Notes: generated from the sequence alone by a model not told the origin. 64,000 nucleotides of DNA from Theobroma cacao (GCF_000208745.1 NC_030850.1:6366684-6430683), one strand, 5' to 3'. Positions 10,858 to 24,070 are shown, counted from the stretch's first letter. A program made the numbers and translations.

Positions 10858-11735
10858 TAGATCTGTCAAAATAGGCTTCACTTATTGGGTCGGTCTAATT
10901 TTTATTAAAAATGGGATGTATTGGACTTAAAAATTTAAGTTCATATTAGAATCAAGCCTAAATGGGTTAATTCATATGATCAATGGACTGGGGCGAGCCA
11001 ACCTTATAAGCTAAAAGAAAAAAAAATAATTCTATATATTTAACTACATAAAATTAATAATTTAGTTATCAATTGTATTATTTAGTTTATATATTTTAAT
11101 ATTTTTAATTTTTTACTTGTCAAATTAATAATTTTAATTTAAATTAAAACTTATGGTCTTTTTTTCTTTTGTGGCAATAAATATTAGATGATAAATTGAT
11201 AATCATTCAGGTCTTGAGATATCATTGTAATCTAAATAAGATTTAAATGTTTTGTTTGAGAATGTGAATTGAGGAGGATATTAATGAGTCTTGAAGTTTC
11301 TATTATTTGGTTATATACTTATGTTTATGGGATGGTAGTTTGTGTTAAAAATTTAAATTTTATTTATGTTATTTATTTGTTTATTTATATTTGATGTAAT
11401 TTATTTGTTTGTAACATGTTTTTATTATTCAATTTATGGATTAAATTATAAAATAATTTTATTGATAAAAAATTTGTTAAGTAAAATTATAAAAATAATT
11501 TAAAAAAAATAATTGACCCAACCCGACCCATAAGCTAATAAGGGATGGGCTGCATTGTAATTTTAATGACCCATATAAAAAATAGACTAGTCCGATCCAA
11601 CTTATATTTTTTCAACCCATAAAAACTTGGGTTAGGTCGAGCCAACCCATATTGACGTCTCTATCCTTATTGGTTTCTTCTCATGGAGATGTCCATAGAT
11701 GCCTGTAGAGATGTCAATAGATGAATTGACCTACG
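10700..11735 (+). repeat. Degenerate short tandem repeats around GGAGATGTCCATAGATG, split by an insertion
   Basis: Between about 10718 and 10857 a unit of about 20-24 bp of the form GGAGATGTCCA-AGATGYC recurs five or six times with many changes. The same units resume at about 11693-11730. The gap is the hAT-like element at 10858-11663, which suggests that it inserted into a pre-existing array. Confidence 0.45.
10858..11663. mobile_element. Non-autonomous hAT-like DNA transposon, 806 bp
   Basis: The left end TAGATCTGTCAAAATAGG and the right end, reversed as TAGAGACGTCAATATGGG, are imperfect terminal inverted repeats of the hAT type (TAGRG-TGTCAA). Subterminal regions also pair: GGGTCGGTCTAATTT on the left, GGCTCGACCTAACCC on the right read in reverse. 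The interior is AT-rich without a transposase frame. The flanking 8-mers (TTCACAAA and TCCTTATT) do not match, so the target duplication has decayed or the ends are a few bases off. Confidence 0.5.
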
Positions 11736-13080
11736 CGAGACCTACCAGGGGTTTTGGTATATTGCAAAATGTTTGGCATATAGTTATTTGATGCAAAATC
11801 TTTGTTTTTATCATGGCTTGGGTTATGTACTGAAAGTGGCATATGCATATGGCTTAGCATGAATTTAATTGAACTTCATAGCTGCCTGCCTAACGTATAT
11901 TAATTGACATTGAATTGCAAGCCATGATTTGGTTTTCGTTGAGCATTGAGTTGAAAATGCAAAATTGGAAATGATTTGAAACAGGGGGAGAGGTTTGTCA
12001 TTGCATGACAAGGTTTTCGATCTGATTTTGGCATTTAATATGCCAAAAATTACATGTTTCTAAGCGGATTTCAAAGTGTTTGTTTCTGATAATTTTTATC
12101 ATAAGGTATGCATGTCATGTACCGAAATTAAATTCATATTTATAATGTACGTACTGATTTTATACATTATCGTGTCATTTTTCAATTTAAACTTCTCTCT
12201 TTAAATTTTATTTGTTAAGTATTCAACTTCTATACTTGTTTTCTTTTTTCGTCCGACTCGTTAAGTTATGAAAGATTCACTCCAATTAATCGTTGTCATG
12301 TGCAAGTTTATAAAACTTTTGGGGCCTCCGTTCAGAAATGAATTGCTGGTTTTCATTTCATAAGCATTTGGCCTCTCGTAGCACTTTGGTTTTCCTGTGG
12401 CTCCGCTGGTCCAAGTGTTCAGTTTGTGTAACTTGTGTATAGTCTGTCGTTGTTGGGCTCGATTTAGCCAATGTATGATTAATGTGACAAGATTTGTTTG
12501 TGAAAAGTATCCTAAATACTGTTGACGTTAAACACCAAGAGCACAAGTAGTGCAATATTTACGTGCCAAGGCACGGGTTATGCATAAATTGTTAAGCAGG
12601 GATTCCACATGAGATACTTGTATATATTTATACTTATATAATTGTCGCTGAAGTTTATAATTGAGGAAATATTATTTGTAATCGAATAATGAAATTTTTA
12701 TGCTTATTTGGGTTTGATGAAAAATTATTATAATTGAAATTTACTTAATTTTAAAAATTATTATATAGATATTAAATTTATTATTTTGACAAATTACATG
12801 GAACTAAGTGCGTAATTTGATATTTTTCTCATCACTTATTAGTATACTTAATCGTTGTTCAAGATTTTAAATCATTCCCATGGTTAAGTGCCATAATATC
12901 CTCTTTGGCTTTTCACTATAGCGTTGGTGACATCACGTAGACAGCTGAAAACTTGCTGGATTTCTATATGTTGCTTCAGTGTCCTGAGCAACTTAGCATC
13001 TTTTATCATTTCAAGCTTATCGAGTAAGACAACAGCAACAAGCTTTATGTTTCAAAAGTAAGGGAGCTTTATATATTTTA
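11736..13080. other. Intergenic, probably retrotransposon-derived
   Basis: AT-rich with patches of more balanced composition (11990-12060, 12300-12600). It may be the rest of the LTR-type sequence that starts at 8793. No open frame recalls a known protein, and no second LTR copy was found by eye. Confidence 0.35.
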
Positions 13081-16006
13081 CTGTGATGGAAGTGGGGAAG
13101 TTGATATTAGGGAGAGTAGATTCCAGCTGGCTTGATGATTACTTCGTTTGCAGAGTTAAAGAGGGCTACGACTCGTTGATTACGATCCTTGAATGAGAGT
13201 TACGTTCAAATCTAGATTACAAGCTGTGAAGTCGAAGCAAGTTGATAATTTTGAGAATGATGAATTCCCCGGCGAAGTTACAAGGAGGTCTTTGAGCCTT
13301 GTGGTTCTTGGACTCCTCATAATGTCAAAACTTCCAACTGATATTCTACCACCCGTATGCAGTAGAAGCTTTTTATCATCAGATCACTTGGGTTCTAATA
13401 ATAGATGCATTAATCGAATTACTAATGATATGTCTTATCGAGCAAAAGGTTATATGTGCAACTCTTTCTGAGATAATAAATGTTTATTAAATTGTGGAAT
13501 AAAATTATATATAATAACAATTATACAGCTAAAGATTTCACATCAAAAGGGATTAGACGTCATTCATTATCTCATCAAAATAGCTCATTTAATCAAATCT
13601 TTCATTTGCAAATAATGCATAGCAAAATTCATGTTTATAGTATATCTTTGGCTATACTCTACTCATTGTAATTCCTGCTTTAGATTCATTGTTTTATTAT
13701 TAACAATTTGTCTTAATCAGTTAATTGTGGGCTTATGTTCTTTGGCACTGATTTTGCCACTTTTCAGCAATTTATGTTTTTCTTTTTCTTATAATTGATG
13801 TTATGCAATTTCACCGTTTCATCCATTTATTAAGAGTGGGCTCCCTCTAAAAGAGAGACAAAAGCATAAAAGCATCGTACAATGCATCCCCACCACCACC
13901 GGTGTTCAAGGGGCAGGGCGCAGGCCATGTTTCGTAGGCCCCAACCGGGTGTCATTTATTAATTTTAAAGTAAAAAATAAAAAATACTATTTTATTAGTT
14001 TAATAATAAATTATATAAAATATAAATGATCAAATTGAGACTTAATTTTTAAAAGAAAAAACTTGATAGGTTCAATCTCAACTTAATTCAACTAAATTTA
14101 TGATTCATAAACATCTCTACTCCTAAACCAAAATGAGGACAATAAAATAAGAAGTTTTGATCACTTCAAGAAATACTATTCTTTATTTTTTTTTTTTAGT
14201 GAGGAAAGGATATTTGAAGCTGAATTCCCCATTTTTCCAATTTTCAGTACTATATATATCTATATATATATATATATATCACTTATAAATATTTATATAC
14301 AAAATATCATTCCCTATTAAATTAAACGAATCATTGATATGGTGTTATCGGCGAGGATAAAAGAAAGATGTGGAATATAACTAGGAAGCAGGCACTTTTA
14401 TCATCAGAAAGGGAGACGAAAAAGAAAAGCAGATAGGGAGATAAGTGTGGATCTATGTTGGTTCGTGGAAGCTGGGTTTTAAGATTGGGATAAAACTTGA
14501 ATCGTGGAAACACAAAAGCTTGAAGAAACGTTGGGAGTCCACGTCTAATCCTGATTGATGCTTTTATTTATCACTGACCTAACAAAACTTCCTTGCTGAT
14601 ACGCAAGGAACAACCTCTCCGTAAAGCTTCTTCTTCTTCTTTTGACTCAGTTCACACTCTGTTCATATTAGTACAATTGTCGCCTTCAAATTCATTAGAA
14701 TCTGCTAAAAACCACAGGGGTCCACCCAGCCTTGCCCTCGGAGCCAGACAGAGTAGAGAATCCCCATTTGGCTAGGTCTTCTTTGTCTTGGAGTATTGGG
14801 CATTGGTATTTGAGTTCATTAAGTTTCATTAAGTTAGTTATTTATTTTTTTTAACTTATCTTATGATATGAATCCCGGAATTAGACAACTTGTTTAGGTC
14901 CTGTACCCCATAAAGATCCAGGCATTCCTTGTTAACGCCAAAACTATCACCATCATTTGAATTCAACATGACTTGCCATTTTTGCAATCTAGATTGAATG
15001 TGTATTAATTAACCTTAAGCCAAACCCCTTTGTTAATAATCTAAATATAACATTGAGCTCCAGGTGGATAGCAAGTAAGTGGTGCAGGACTGCAGGGAAT
15101 TTCTTGCGATGGAGGTTATCTTTGTGTTAATTAAGACATTATTCAAGCCATTAAGCAAATGTTGCTGGGACTATAATAAAATGTCACCACGAAACATATT
15201 TTTAGAGAAAACAAAACAGTTGTTGATAACGTAACTAATTTAAGTTTTGATTTAGAATATGAATTTGTTTTTTTTACTGTCTTATTTTTTGTGAACGATA
15301 AGTTAGGTATTTATTTTTCTTGCAGGATTAGAATTTAATAAATATCTTCTTTTAAAAAAATTTAAATATAACCATATAAAATTAATTAAGTCAATCATAT
15401 TTACCAAAAAATATGGTTGCATGTACAGGCTATAATTGTAAGAAGGTGTGGTCGACTTTGTTCCATACACTTTTTCTGTTTTATAATTAGACGCACGTTG
15501 CAAATTTGAAAAGCAAGTGCCGAACCATTCAATGCCCCTGCCAATAATCCAAGTCCTTGCGAATAGAGCAGACTTCCCTTCCGATCACTCTAAACGTCAA
15601 CATCTTCTTTTTCTTTATTATTATTATGATTATTATTATTATTATAAGCTCTAACGTCATGTTAAAATCTTAAATTGAAAGTTTTCTTTATTGAAATCTT
15701 TTGTTGGAAGAGAAATAAAAAGAGATGGGCTAACAAATCAAATATGCTAATATTTATTCGAATATATGATTTAATAATGAGTTTGAATTCCAATTCTTAT
15801 CTCTTAATTAAATATAAAAATATTGTTAATAGATATATAAGAAAACCAAGTCAATAACTCCTAAAATAATTAGTAGTACAAACTAAAATATTAGAAAACG
15901 TAACCCCCTCCAAATAGAATAAAACTGAAAACAATAATCGCAATCGATGTAATTAACAAGAGCATACAACGATCAAAAAGGGAAAAACCATTAGTACAGT
16001 AGGACA
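13081..16006. other. Intergenic with unidentified low-AT patches and a TA microsatellite
   Basis: Bases 13086-13471 have coding-like composition. A short frame from 13086 (MEVGKLILGRVDSSWLDDYF...) stops at 13192, and another frame follows at 13193-13471. I recognise neither; they could be remnants of one broken gene. A (TA)n tract lies at about 14253-14280. Bases 13850-13960 are GC-richer and unexplained. Bases 15230-15990 are AT-rich, with a (TTA)n run at about 15617-15645, and end in the 3' UTR of the ERF gene. Confidence 0.4.
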
Positions 16007-17688
16007 CTATCCAGAGGTTGAAGTATAATGACTGGAATCTGACCAAGCATGCACCGAAAAATCTCCAACACCGCCACCTTGACTGCTAGCCAAGTTGAGG
16101 TGATGGCCCGACGGTTGACTCAGGAAGGCAAGAGGATATGACGTCGATGATGATGAAGAAGTTGATGAACAAGATTGTGCAAGGGAACCTACTGAAGTTG
16201 ACAAAACTCTTTGCTCGTACAGTTTCAAGGGCTGCTCCTGCTGTTGTTTTGGAAAATCATTGCTGGGACCCAAAAAAAACTGAGAATAGTCAAGATATCC
16301 GCCTGAAACTTGAGGGCTTTGGACCAAGTAATTAGATTGTGAGTGAACGATCGGCTCAGTAGACGTTGGAATGGACATAAGGGTAGTAGCAGAATCAGAA
16401 GTGATGAACTGGGTTGTTGCTGGACTGGAGGGAGGTGACTTGAGTTTGACGTTTTCAGGGAAGTTGAGCTTGGCTTTGTTGCCTCTGAAGCGAAGGGCCG
16501 CCTCATCGTAAGCTCTGGCTGCAGCCTCCGCTGTGTCGAACGTGCCTAACCATACTCTGGCTGCTTTGATGGGGTCTCTAATCTCTGCCGCCCACTTGCC
16601 CCAAGGCCTCTGTCTCACTCCCCTGTATCTTCTCCTTGGCTCTTCTCTGCAGTTGTCATTGCTTCTGTATTCATATGTCGGAACCAATTGTGCTGGGGTG
16701 TTTGCCTCTGTCACTGCATTTTGATAGCAGAAAACTAGAAATATTAATATGTAACAAATTGGATCTATATTCTTTTTCTTTATTTTTTTTTTCATATCAA
16801 TGCTACCAAAAACTAATGCAAGGGTTAAGAACACCACAAAGTTTAATATCAATGCACAAAATGTGTCTTGAATAAGAGAAAGAAGGATTATAAGAAGAAT
16901 GACATTAAAAATAGAAAATGATTCAACCAAAGGAAAATTCATTTCATTATAATATATATATATATATGTAAAAGGAAAAACAAAAAGAAGAAAAATAAAT
17001 TGGTTTTTTTGGCTAAAAACAGGGGCTTAACTTTTATATCAGAATATACTATAAATAGCAAGGATACTGTTAAGCTTACAATAATATTACATGGAGAAGT
17101 CTACAGGTAATATGTAGTAATAACTATAACTAATTAGAAAATTACTTTTGAATGATTTTTTTTAAGAGAGGGGGAGAGAGACATTAATAATTTGTACTGT
17201 CTTTCTACTTTATGCAACTTGGAAGTTAGCTTACCTCGTACACCAACAGAAGATGACCCTCTCCCCCCATGTGGAAAGTTACCAAACTGCGAACAAAGTT
17301 TAGAAACAGACTCAACCGCCATCGCTCCTCCACCTCCACCTCCACCGCCACCTCCCTCTCCTTCCCTTCCTCTCTTTTGCCCACCGAATCCCCACGAAGA
17401 AGTAGTATTAATGTAATTACCAATACTCGAATCAAAACCATCCGAGTTTCCATCACCAGCAAGCTCCTGATCATCAGGCACATCGCCAGCTACTACATGA
17501 GTCAAAGCTGAAACCATAGCTGACATCTCCCTTTCCCTACGATCCTCAGATAGCATGGACGACGAGCCTTCTTCTCTCATCATATGCGGCTGATACACCA
17601 ACAACCATTGATTGTCTTGGTCGACGACACTTCCCCCACTAGTCTCAACTTTCCCTTTCTTGTTCGCCACCTTCTTTATCTCGCACAT
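16007..17688 (-). CDS. AP2/ERF transcription factor, group X (ERF110/ABR1-like)
   Basis: Two exons on the minus strand: 17235-17688 (454 nt) and 16007-16713 (707 nt), giving 386 aa. The 521-bp intron (16714-17234) has GTAAGC and TGCAG ends, and a codon split G|TG. The AP2 domain covers residues 181-238: [19 protein letters not shown], then [22 protein letters not shown] and the [11 protein letters not shown] end. The Ala and Asp of the [15 protein letters not shown] signature mark the ERF subfamily, which binds the GCC box. The N-terminus ([13 protein letters not shown]) and [14 protein letters not shown] resemble group X factors (ABR1, ERF110, ERF112), which act in ABA, stress and wound responses. 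A run of ten glycines lies near residues 111-120. The C-terminal third is rich in Ser and Gln, possibly an activation domain. The family is certain; the exact orthologue is not. Confidence 0.92.
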
Positions 17689-17796
17689 GAAATACTTATC
17701 AATTATCTAAAGTTAACTACGTTCGCAAAAAATCTCTGACAAAACTTAACCAAGTTTCTTTCTCTTCTATTCAACACCCAAAAAAGAAAGGGACAG

Positions 17797-17839
17797 TTAT
17801 ATAGGCGACAAGGCACAGTATGTCGGGCACTCTGCCGCC
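17797..17839 (-). promoter_or_regulatory. TATA box and GCC-box-like core upstream of the ERF gene
   Basis: On the minus strand TATATAA lies at 17797-17803, 109 bp upstream of the start codon, a normal distance for a plant TATA box with a leader. GCCGCC (17834-17839, plus strand) is the core of the GCC box bound by ERF proteins. Autoregulation is a guess from this one motif. Confidence 0.5.
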
Positions 17840-20800
17840 ATGGAGGGTTGGACTTGAAGGGTCGAGTCGGTTCAATTTGAAAGCCGCTTCTTTTATTTAA
17901 GGCGCATGTATCATGTCAAGAAAACGGTAGGAAAGTGAAATTGATTTAAGGCCGTGGGTTATTGTTTTATACAAGATAATTCGATTTTTGTTTGTTTGCG
18001 AAAAAAACTCAAAAATAAAATGAAAGAAATAGAGTGATACGGCAAGTAGGCAAATTGGGGTTTGAAGGATTTCACGGGATTTGAGGGGTGACTAGTGCAA
18101 AACTCAAAATAATGGCTTTTTTAGTGTGAACGGGGTTTTAGGAAACCGCCTTGGCCGGATTTGCGCGTAGGGATTTTTTTTTTTTGTAATTTAATTGCAT
18201 TAGCCGACATGGAATGGAAGCCACGATACGAAGACCATTGGGTCTTGTTGGGTTGGGCCGGATTCATCACTTCATTATTGATTACATAATTGATTTTTGA
18301 TGAGTGAGCCTAAACTTGATTAGCCAAAAATGACTTTCCAAGTTATTTTCTGGTGTAATTATTGTCTGCTACTATTTCCCATGTCATTAATTTCGATCAT
18401 TTGGGTATTTAAAAATACTTTCAACATTGTAAAGCAAATATTATCTATTTTAATAATAATTTATGTACGCACATAATTCGAATGTAAAAATATCATAAAA
18501 TTAAAAGAATTGACCAATTAATTTTTTTTCTTCTTTATTGTCAAACAGTATAAAATACAACTTGCAAAAGCTTAGTTAATGCTGTAAAATAACATCAGGA
18601 ATCTTAGTTCTTAAGTCGAAATTCAAACAACAAGTTGCAAGAAATTTTGAAGTGAAAAATAGAGCCGACAATCACTTATTTTATTATACAAAATAGCTAA
18701 AAAACTGAAAAGTTAATAAAATATTGAGCTTTTAATATCAATGGAATACATGCCCAAATTGATTATTTCATTACAGAATTGTTCATTTAAGGAAATATTA
18801 TATTCTTAATCACCTTCCAGATTTATCCACTTCAATTTCATTTCCGGTAAACCAACGTGCAAAATTCCTAATTTCTTATAATCTTATATATTAAAATAAT
18901 AAGCAACAAAGAGGAGGAGTCCGAGAATGTACAGTACACCATTTTTGTCAACCCTTTGGTGGTAGATGACGTGGAATATTGTTATCGGTGAAGAGAGCGG
19001 GGGTGTTTCCTAATCCAAACGCATTTTGTCAAAGGCTGACCAAAGTCAAAAGTGCTGTATCAAAAGGACGCGGTTACTGGCATAGATTAGGTGGGCCCCC
19101 TCACTGCCTCACCCAATGGTTCTGCGCAGCGGACCACATTTTTTCTTTCCCGTTGTTGGTTTGGACAGGACAGTCGACCTTACATTTGTGGGATATGTAC
19201 ATTTGGTTCTTGATTCTTGTAGATTTTCTGTTAAGCCCATCATTTCATGAAGACTATTCAATTGAATCCCTCCCTCAGAAAATGTCTCTTCCATAATTTA
19301 ATTGCCCATTGTGAAATTCACATGGAAATGTTTAATCAAGTTGTGGCATCATGTCACATTTTTGTACTTACAATACAATTTGCATTGACCATTTGAATTG
19401 GGACTACTTTGGTTAATTGCTAAAATTTTAAACTAAATACATAAATATTCAAAAATAAATTAAGAAATTTCATCTTTTTATATTAGAAGTTAGAACCATA
19501 TATAGAAAAAGTAGGTATTAATTAATAAAGCTTAATCGAGAAAAGAAAAAAGCATAAAAAAAATCTTAATTACTTCTTTTTTTATTTTAATTAAAAATGT
19601 TAATATACTGTACATGAATTGAAGTGTTCTTCACTCAGCACCGAAATTTCAATAGTAGAAAATAATTAATGGTAATGTCTAGATTCATTCATCACATGTG
19701 GCCACAATGGACGGAAGTCGGCAGAGCATCAAAACTTACGAAACAGGATTACAGCTCAATTTCAAACCAGATTCACCGAAAGACAAAAAATGATAATAAT
19801 AATAATAATTGAAAGTTGTCTTCACTGAAACTTCTTGCATCCCTACAATTTGCAAATTAAATTACAATTTTTCATTTGTGCAATGTGGTACTTCAGTTAT
19901 CCGATCTTTGCAACTTGGGTTTGGGAATAGTACGGTGATTAAATTATTCTGAAAGTACACCTCTGTTGCTGCATAGAATCTTAAGGTATTAAAGACATAA
20001 AAAATAAAATCTATGTCCATACTTGTGCTTTTCGATTCAGGTGAGATTAGATTTGAAATTTATTATAGTTTATATTTTGTTGATTGGTTACGTCTTGGAT
20101 ATAGTTGGATAATTAACTTTGCGAACGAATTTGACTCCAAAAGATCTAAGAGGCGGGTCAAAGTCAAAGTTCGGACATTGGATGGGCAAACAACCATAAA
20201 AAAGAAAAATCCAAGAGAAGACTTGCATGTGATTTTCGAAACGGAGGAGGTGGTACCCTTTTAACTAACGCTGGAACCGTCGACATTTTTCTTTCGTTTG
20301 TTCAATTCAACTGGATAACATCCATCACTCATGTTGTCCACTTGTTTTTTGACGCTACCTTTTGCTTTTCATATGATTTGCAAAAATAAATTAAGGCTCG
20401 CTTTTTTCTTGAGCAGTGAATATTATTCTTCATCAATACACGACAATTTGTAATTGCAAGACATTTATTCTATTTTATTTTTGTCATGAATTGGAATAGT
20501 ATATGTATGTTTTTAAGGTATAATTGTTCCGGAAGAAAGATTTTAATTTGACTTTTTAAAATATAAATTTAATATTTAGTATCACTTACTTTATATGCGA
20601 ATATTTGATTATAAAAATATAAAATTAATTGTCTGCAAATAAAATATAATTATAATTGAAAAACAATGATTCTTTTGTTATATATACATAATTTAAACTT
20701 TTGTAATATTAATATTAATTTATAAATTATTCAATACAATTGAACTTACGAAATTTTTTTTGGTGAAAATCATTCAATTTAATTAGAGTTAGTATTTACA

Positions 20801-22721
20801 AATTTGACAAATCTTATATATTTATAAATATAAAAATATTTAAAATGACAATTTGAAAATACAATGAACAAATTTGACTATTTTTCATCAATTAAAATTT
20901 TTTCTAACATCTATATTTTTATATATGTTATAAATAAATTATAAATATAAATTAGAGTTAAAATAAATACAGTTTTTGCTTCTTAATACATGCTTTTTAA
21001 ATTTAGATGATAAATTTATATGAACTAAAAAAAATCATTTTTCAAATGATTTTTTTTACTCTTTAATAGAGCAGCAAAGATCACATAAATAACATACTTA
21101 AAGAAGTGTTTACTCAAGCTCGATACGTGTTCAGTTTTTAACAATCATACAAAATGGATTTGTGTAAAATTTTTGGATTATATATGAGTTACATCAAACA
21201 CTTTAAAAAAAGTTAAAGTAAGTAAGTTTTAATCTCATATTAAGTAAAGAGAACTTGAAAGATTTATAAGTATAGACGCTATATACCTCATTAGATTAAT
21301 TTTTAAAGAGAAAATAATAATATGATTACACATGATATAGATTATTTATTTTTAACATAATTTTATCAGTAATGTGGGATCTAAAATCAAACATAAATCT
21401 TGTAATATAATCATTTTAGGAAAGACATATCCTTCAATTATATTAAATTCAATAACTTACTTTTCCTGTCTAAATATAATATTTGACAAGGCAGAAAAGA
21501 AATGTGTCAAACCAAAAGGTGCAGACCATCTCCGACAACGATGAAGACACCGTCGTCCAGATTCTGTTTGACTATAAAAGGCCGGCTTAATATCGCGAAA
21601 GCCAAGTATTTTTATGGTCCCCCTGTAACTAAAGTCCCGCCACAAGTAGAACAACCTCAAAATGAAGCAAGCGAACAATAAACAGTTTAGAGAACGAGTC
21701 AAATCTCGAAGCATGTCACGCCCTAGGATAGCCCCATGCTCTGAACAAACCCAGAAAACGACATGAGATGTTTACTCAACTCATCAATTTACAGTTGACT
21801 CCAACAATGGCCTACAAAACTAAGCAAACCTTTGCGATGGCAGCTTAGTAGGAAAGTCTTTGCAGTTCCTGCGTACGGTGCAAACAGAACAAATAAAAAT
21901 ATTAGGGTTGCATCTTAAGTCCGGTCAATGATGGAATTAATCAGCACAGGAAGAAAATCAGTTTCGGTTTTGATCAAACTTATTGAATTTCAGCTACCCC
22001 AAGAGCAAGCCCCACAATAGTGGATGAATGCCTTAGAATTTCTTCTCCTAATATCTCTTCTTATGGTTAGTATCATTACGTCCCATTTTCCAATGACTTA
22101 GGTGTGAAAATGGGATATGGGAGGAAGCATTTCATTCAACTTGCATAAACCATTTATTTATACAATTTTATCTCTCGACGTCTTTCTTTTATATATTTCA
22201 TTTTTTTCATACCAAACACATGGATTCTCCTTTGTTATTTTTTTTTCTTTCTTTATCTTTAATTATTCCTTTCTTTATATTTTCCTACCAAACCTAAAGA
22301 GTAGACATACTATGCTTGTTTCTCTTTTATTCCAAAATAGTGTTTTGTGAAAGCAAATATAAATATACTATGCTTGTCAGCGCTAAGGGGTGGCAGGTAG
22401 TGGCGCCTGTCACTTCTTAATATATACATAAAAGTTGATATATAAAATATAATTATTTTTAGAATTATATTTTAGTCATTTCTCATACAAAATTAGTTTA
22501 GAATTGGAAATGTGATATGCATGCCTAAGTTCTGACCTTCAACAAGTCTAGGAATTAAAATAGGGTTAGAAATATGGAGCGGAAAGGACGGTTGAATTGT
22601 TTCGTGGCACATGTTTATGACAGGGTCTTTGATTTTGGCACCTGGAGCTTGGCTGCCTCATTTCTTCGCCTTTATCGTAACGTCAAACTGGAGGTCGGCA
22701 CTGAATGCCCTTGACAGTGAT
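17840..22721. other. Long AT-rich intergenic region
   Basis: No gene recognised. W-box-type motifs cluster at about 19028-19050 (TTTGTCAAAGG, CTGACCAAAGTCAAAAG) and 20156-20170 (GGGTCAAAGTCAAAG), the second containing two TTGAC cores in reverse. (AAT)n occurs at about 19789-19810. Bases 21715-22060 begin TGTCACGCCC and are GC-richer than their surroundings, possibly a fragment of another LTR. Open frames of 60-105 codons here look like chance. Confidence 0.4.
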
Positions 22722-22922
22722 GAGTGGCGGAATTAAGATTTTAGATTTAAGAAAGTAAAAATAAAAAATTTAATATTGGAGGAGATAAAATTATAAAATT
22801 TATTAAAAAATAAGAACAAAATTATAAATATTTAAAACCAAAATAAGAAAAATATTATAAATTTTTAAAACTTTGGAGGTGGGGCCCTGCTAGCCCCCCC
22901 GCCTTCTCGCCTTCCGCCTCTC
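22722..22922. mobile_element. hAT-like MITE, 201 bp, with 8-bp target duplication
   Basis: The left end GAGTGGCGGAA and the right end TTCCGCCTCTC are inverted repeats (10 of 11 positions). The flanking 8-mers are ACAGTGAT (22714-22721) and ATAGTGAT (22923-22930), 7 of 8 identical, as expected for a hAT 8-bp target duplication. The interior is AT-rich apart from a GC-rich stretch near the right end (22876-22905). There is no coding capacity, so it would need a transposase supplied in trans. Confidence 0.65.
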
Positions 22923-22930
22923 ATAGTGAT

Positions 22931-23189
22931 GCTACTATTTATTTGGGACCATATTTCCCTCTCATGACCGTTTTCCTTTGCATCTTTCACCACCGATTTT
23001 GATCGGCAAATTTTGCATAATGTCATCATTTTTTACCTTACTGAAAGGTCAAATAATAAAAATTACTTGATCTATAAAATTAAATTATAATTATAAATTT
23101 AAAATTAATAAAAAATTGATAAGCACATTCAATCGATTAATAAAAATTAAAATTAAACAAAATAGAGAGTCCCAGAATATGAGGATTTT
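22931..23189. other. AT-rich spacer
   Basis: No feature recognised between the MITE and the tandem array. Confidence 0.4.
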
Positions 23190-24070
23190 TTAATAAATAA
23201 TAATAAAAATAAAAATAATTGTTGTTAAAAGTCATCATTAAAAAGACTTAAAGTAAAAACTCTTAAAAGTGAAATAAGTAAATTTAAAATTCTAATAAAA
23301 ATGTGTGAGTTAACGTAACATGTTAATTTAATAAAAAAATCTAATTTTTGTGAAAAACAAACATTATATTTATATTCTCAAGTTAAAAGTATTTAACGAT
23401 TTACAATTTTAATTTAAAAATAAAAAATAATAAAGATAAAAATAATTATTGTTAGAAGTCGTCATTGAAAAAATTAAACATAAAACTGTAAGAATTAACA
23501 TAAAAACTCATACAGGTAGAACAAACAAATTTAAAATACTAATGTAAATGTGTGACAATTAACGTAATAGATCAATTAAGTTACAAAAATCTAATTTTAA
23601 TAAAAAATAAACATTTAAATTTATATTTTCAAACTAAAAGTATTTAACGATTTATAAATTTTAATTTAAAAATAAATAATAGTAAGGATAAAATAATTAT
23701 AGTTAAAATGTGCCATTGAAAAGCTTTGACGAAAGTTGTAAAAATTAACGTAAAAACTCACAAGGGTAGAATAAATATATTTAAAATCTTAACGTAAATG
23801 TGTGACAATTAATATAGCATATCAAAAAAATCCAATTTTAATGAAATCAAACATTTAAATTTATATTTTCAAGATAAAAGTATTTAATGATTTACAAATT
23901 TTAATTTAAAAATAAGTAATAATAAGGATAAAAACAATTATTGTTAAAAATTACCATTTAAAAGTTTTGACATAAAGTTGTAAGAATTGACATAGAAACT
24001 CATAAAAGTGAAATAAGTATTATCAAAATATTAACGTAAATATGTATGATTTAACATAACAAGTTGTAGT
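23190..24070 (+). repeat. Tandem repeat, unit about 245 bp, about 3.6 diverged copies
   Basis: The landmark TATTTAAYGATTTA recurs at about 23390, 23641 and 23881 (spacing 251 and 240 bp). A second landmark, ATAATTRTTGTTARAA, recurs at about 23215, 23440, 23692 and 23936. A third, GTGTGACAATTAAYRTA, recurs with the same spacing. The units are very AT-rich and differ by many substitutions and small indels, so this is an old local array. Confidence 0.75.

Noticed and set aside
18979..19296. 105-codon plus-strand frame in the ERF-RNR1 gap
   Set aside because: No known domain, no plausible splice partners; the stretch may be promoter-like because of W-box motifs but no gene follows.
21715..22060. 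Possible LTR fragment starting TGTCACGCCC
   Set aside because: Only the start resembles an LTR; no end, purine tract or duplicate found, so not listed as an element.
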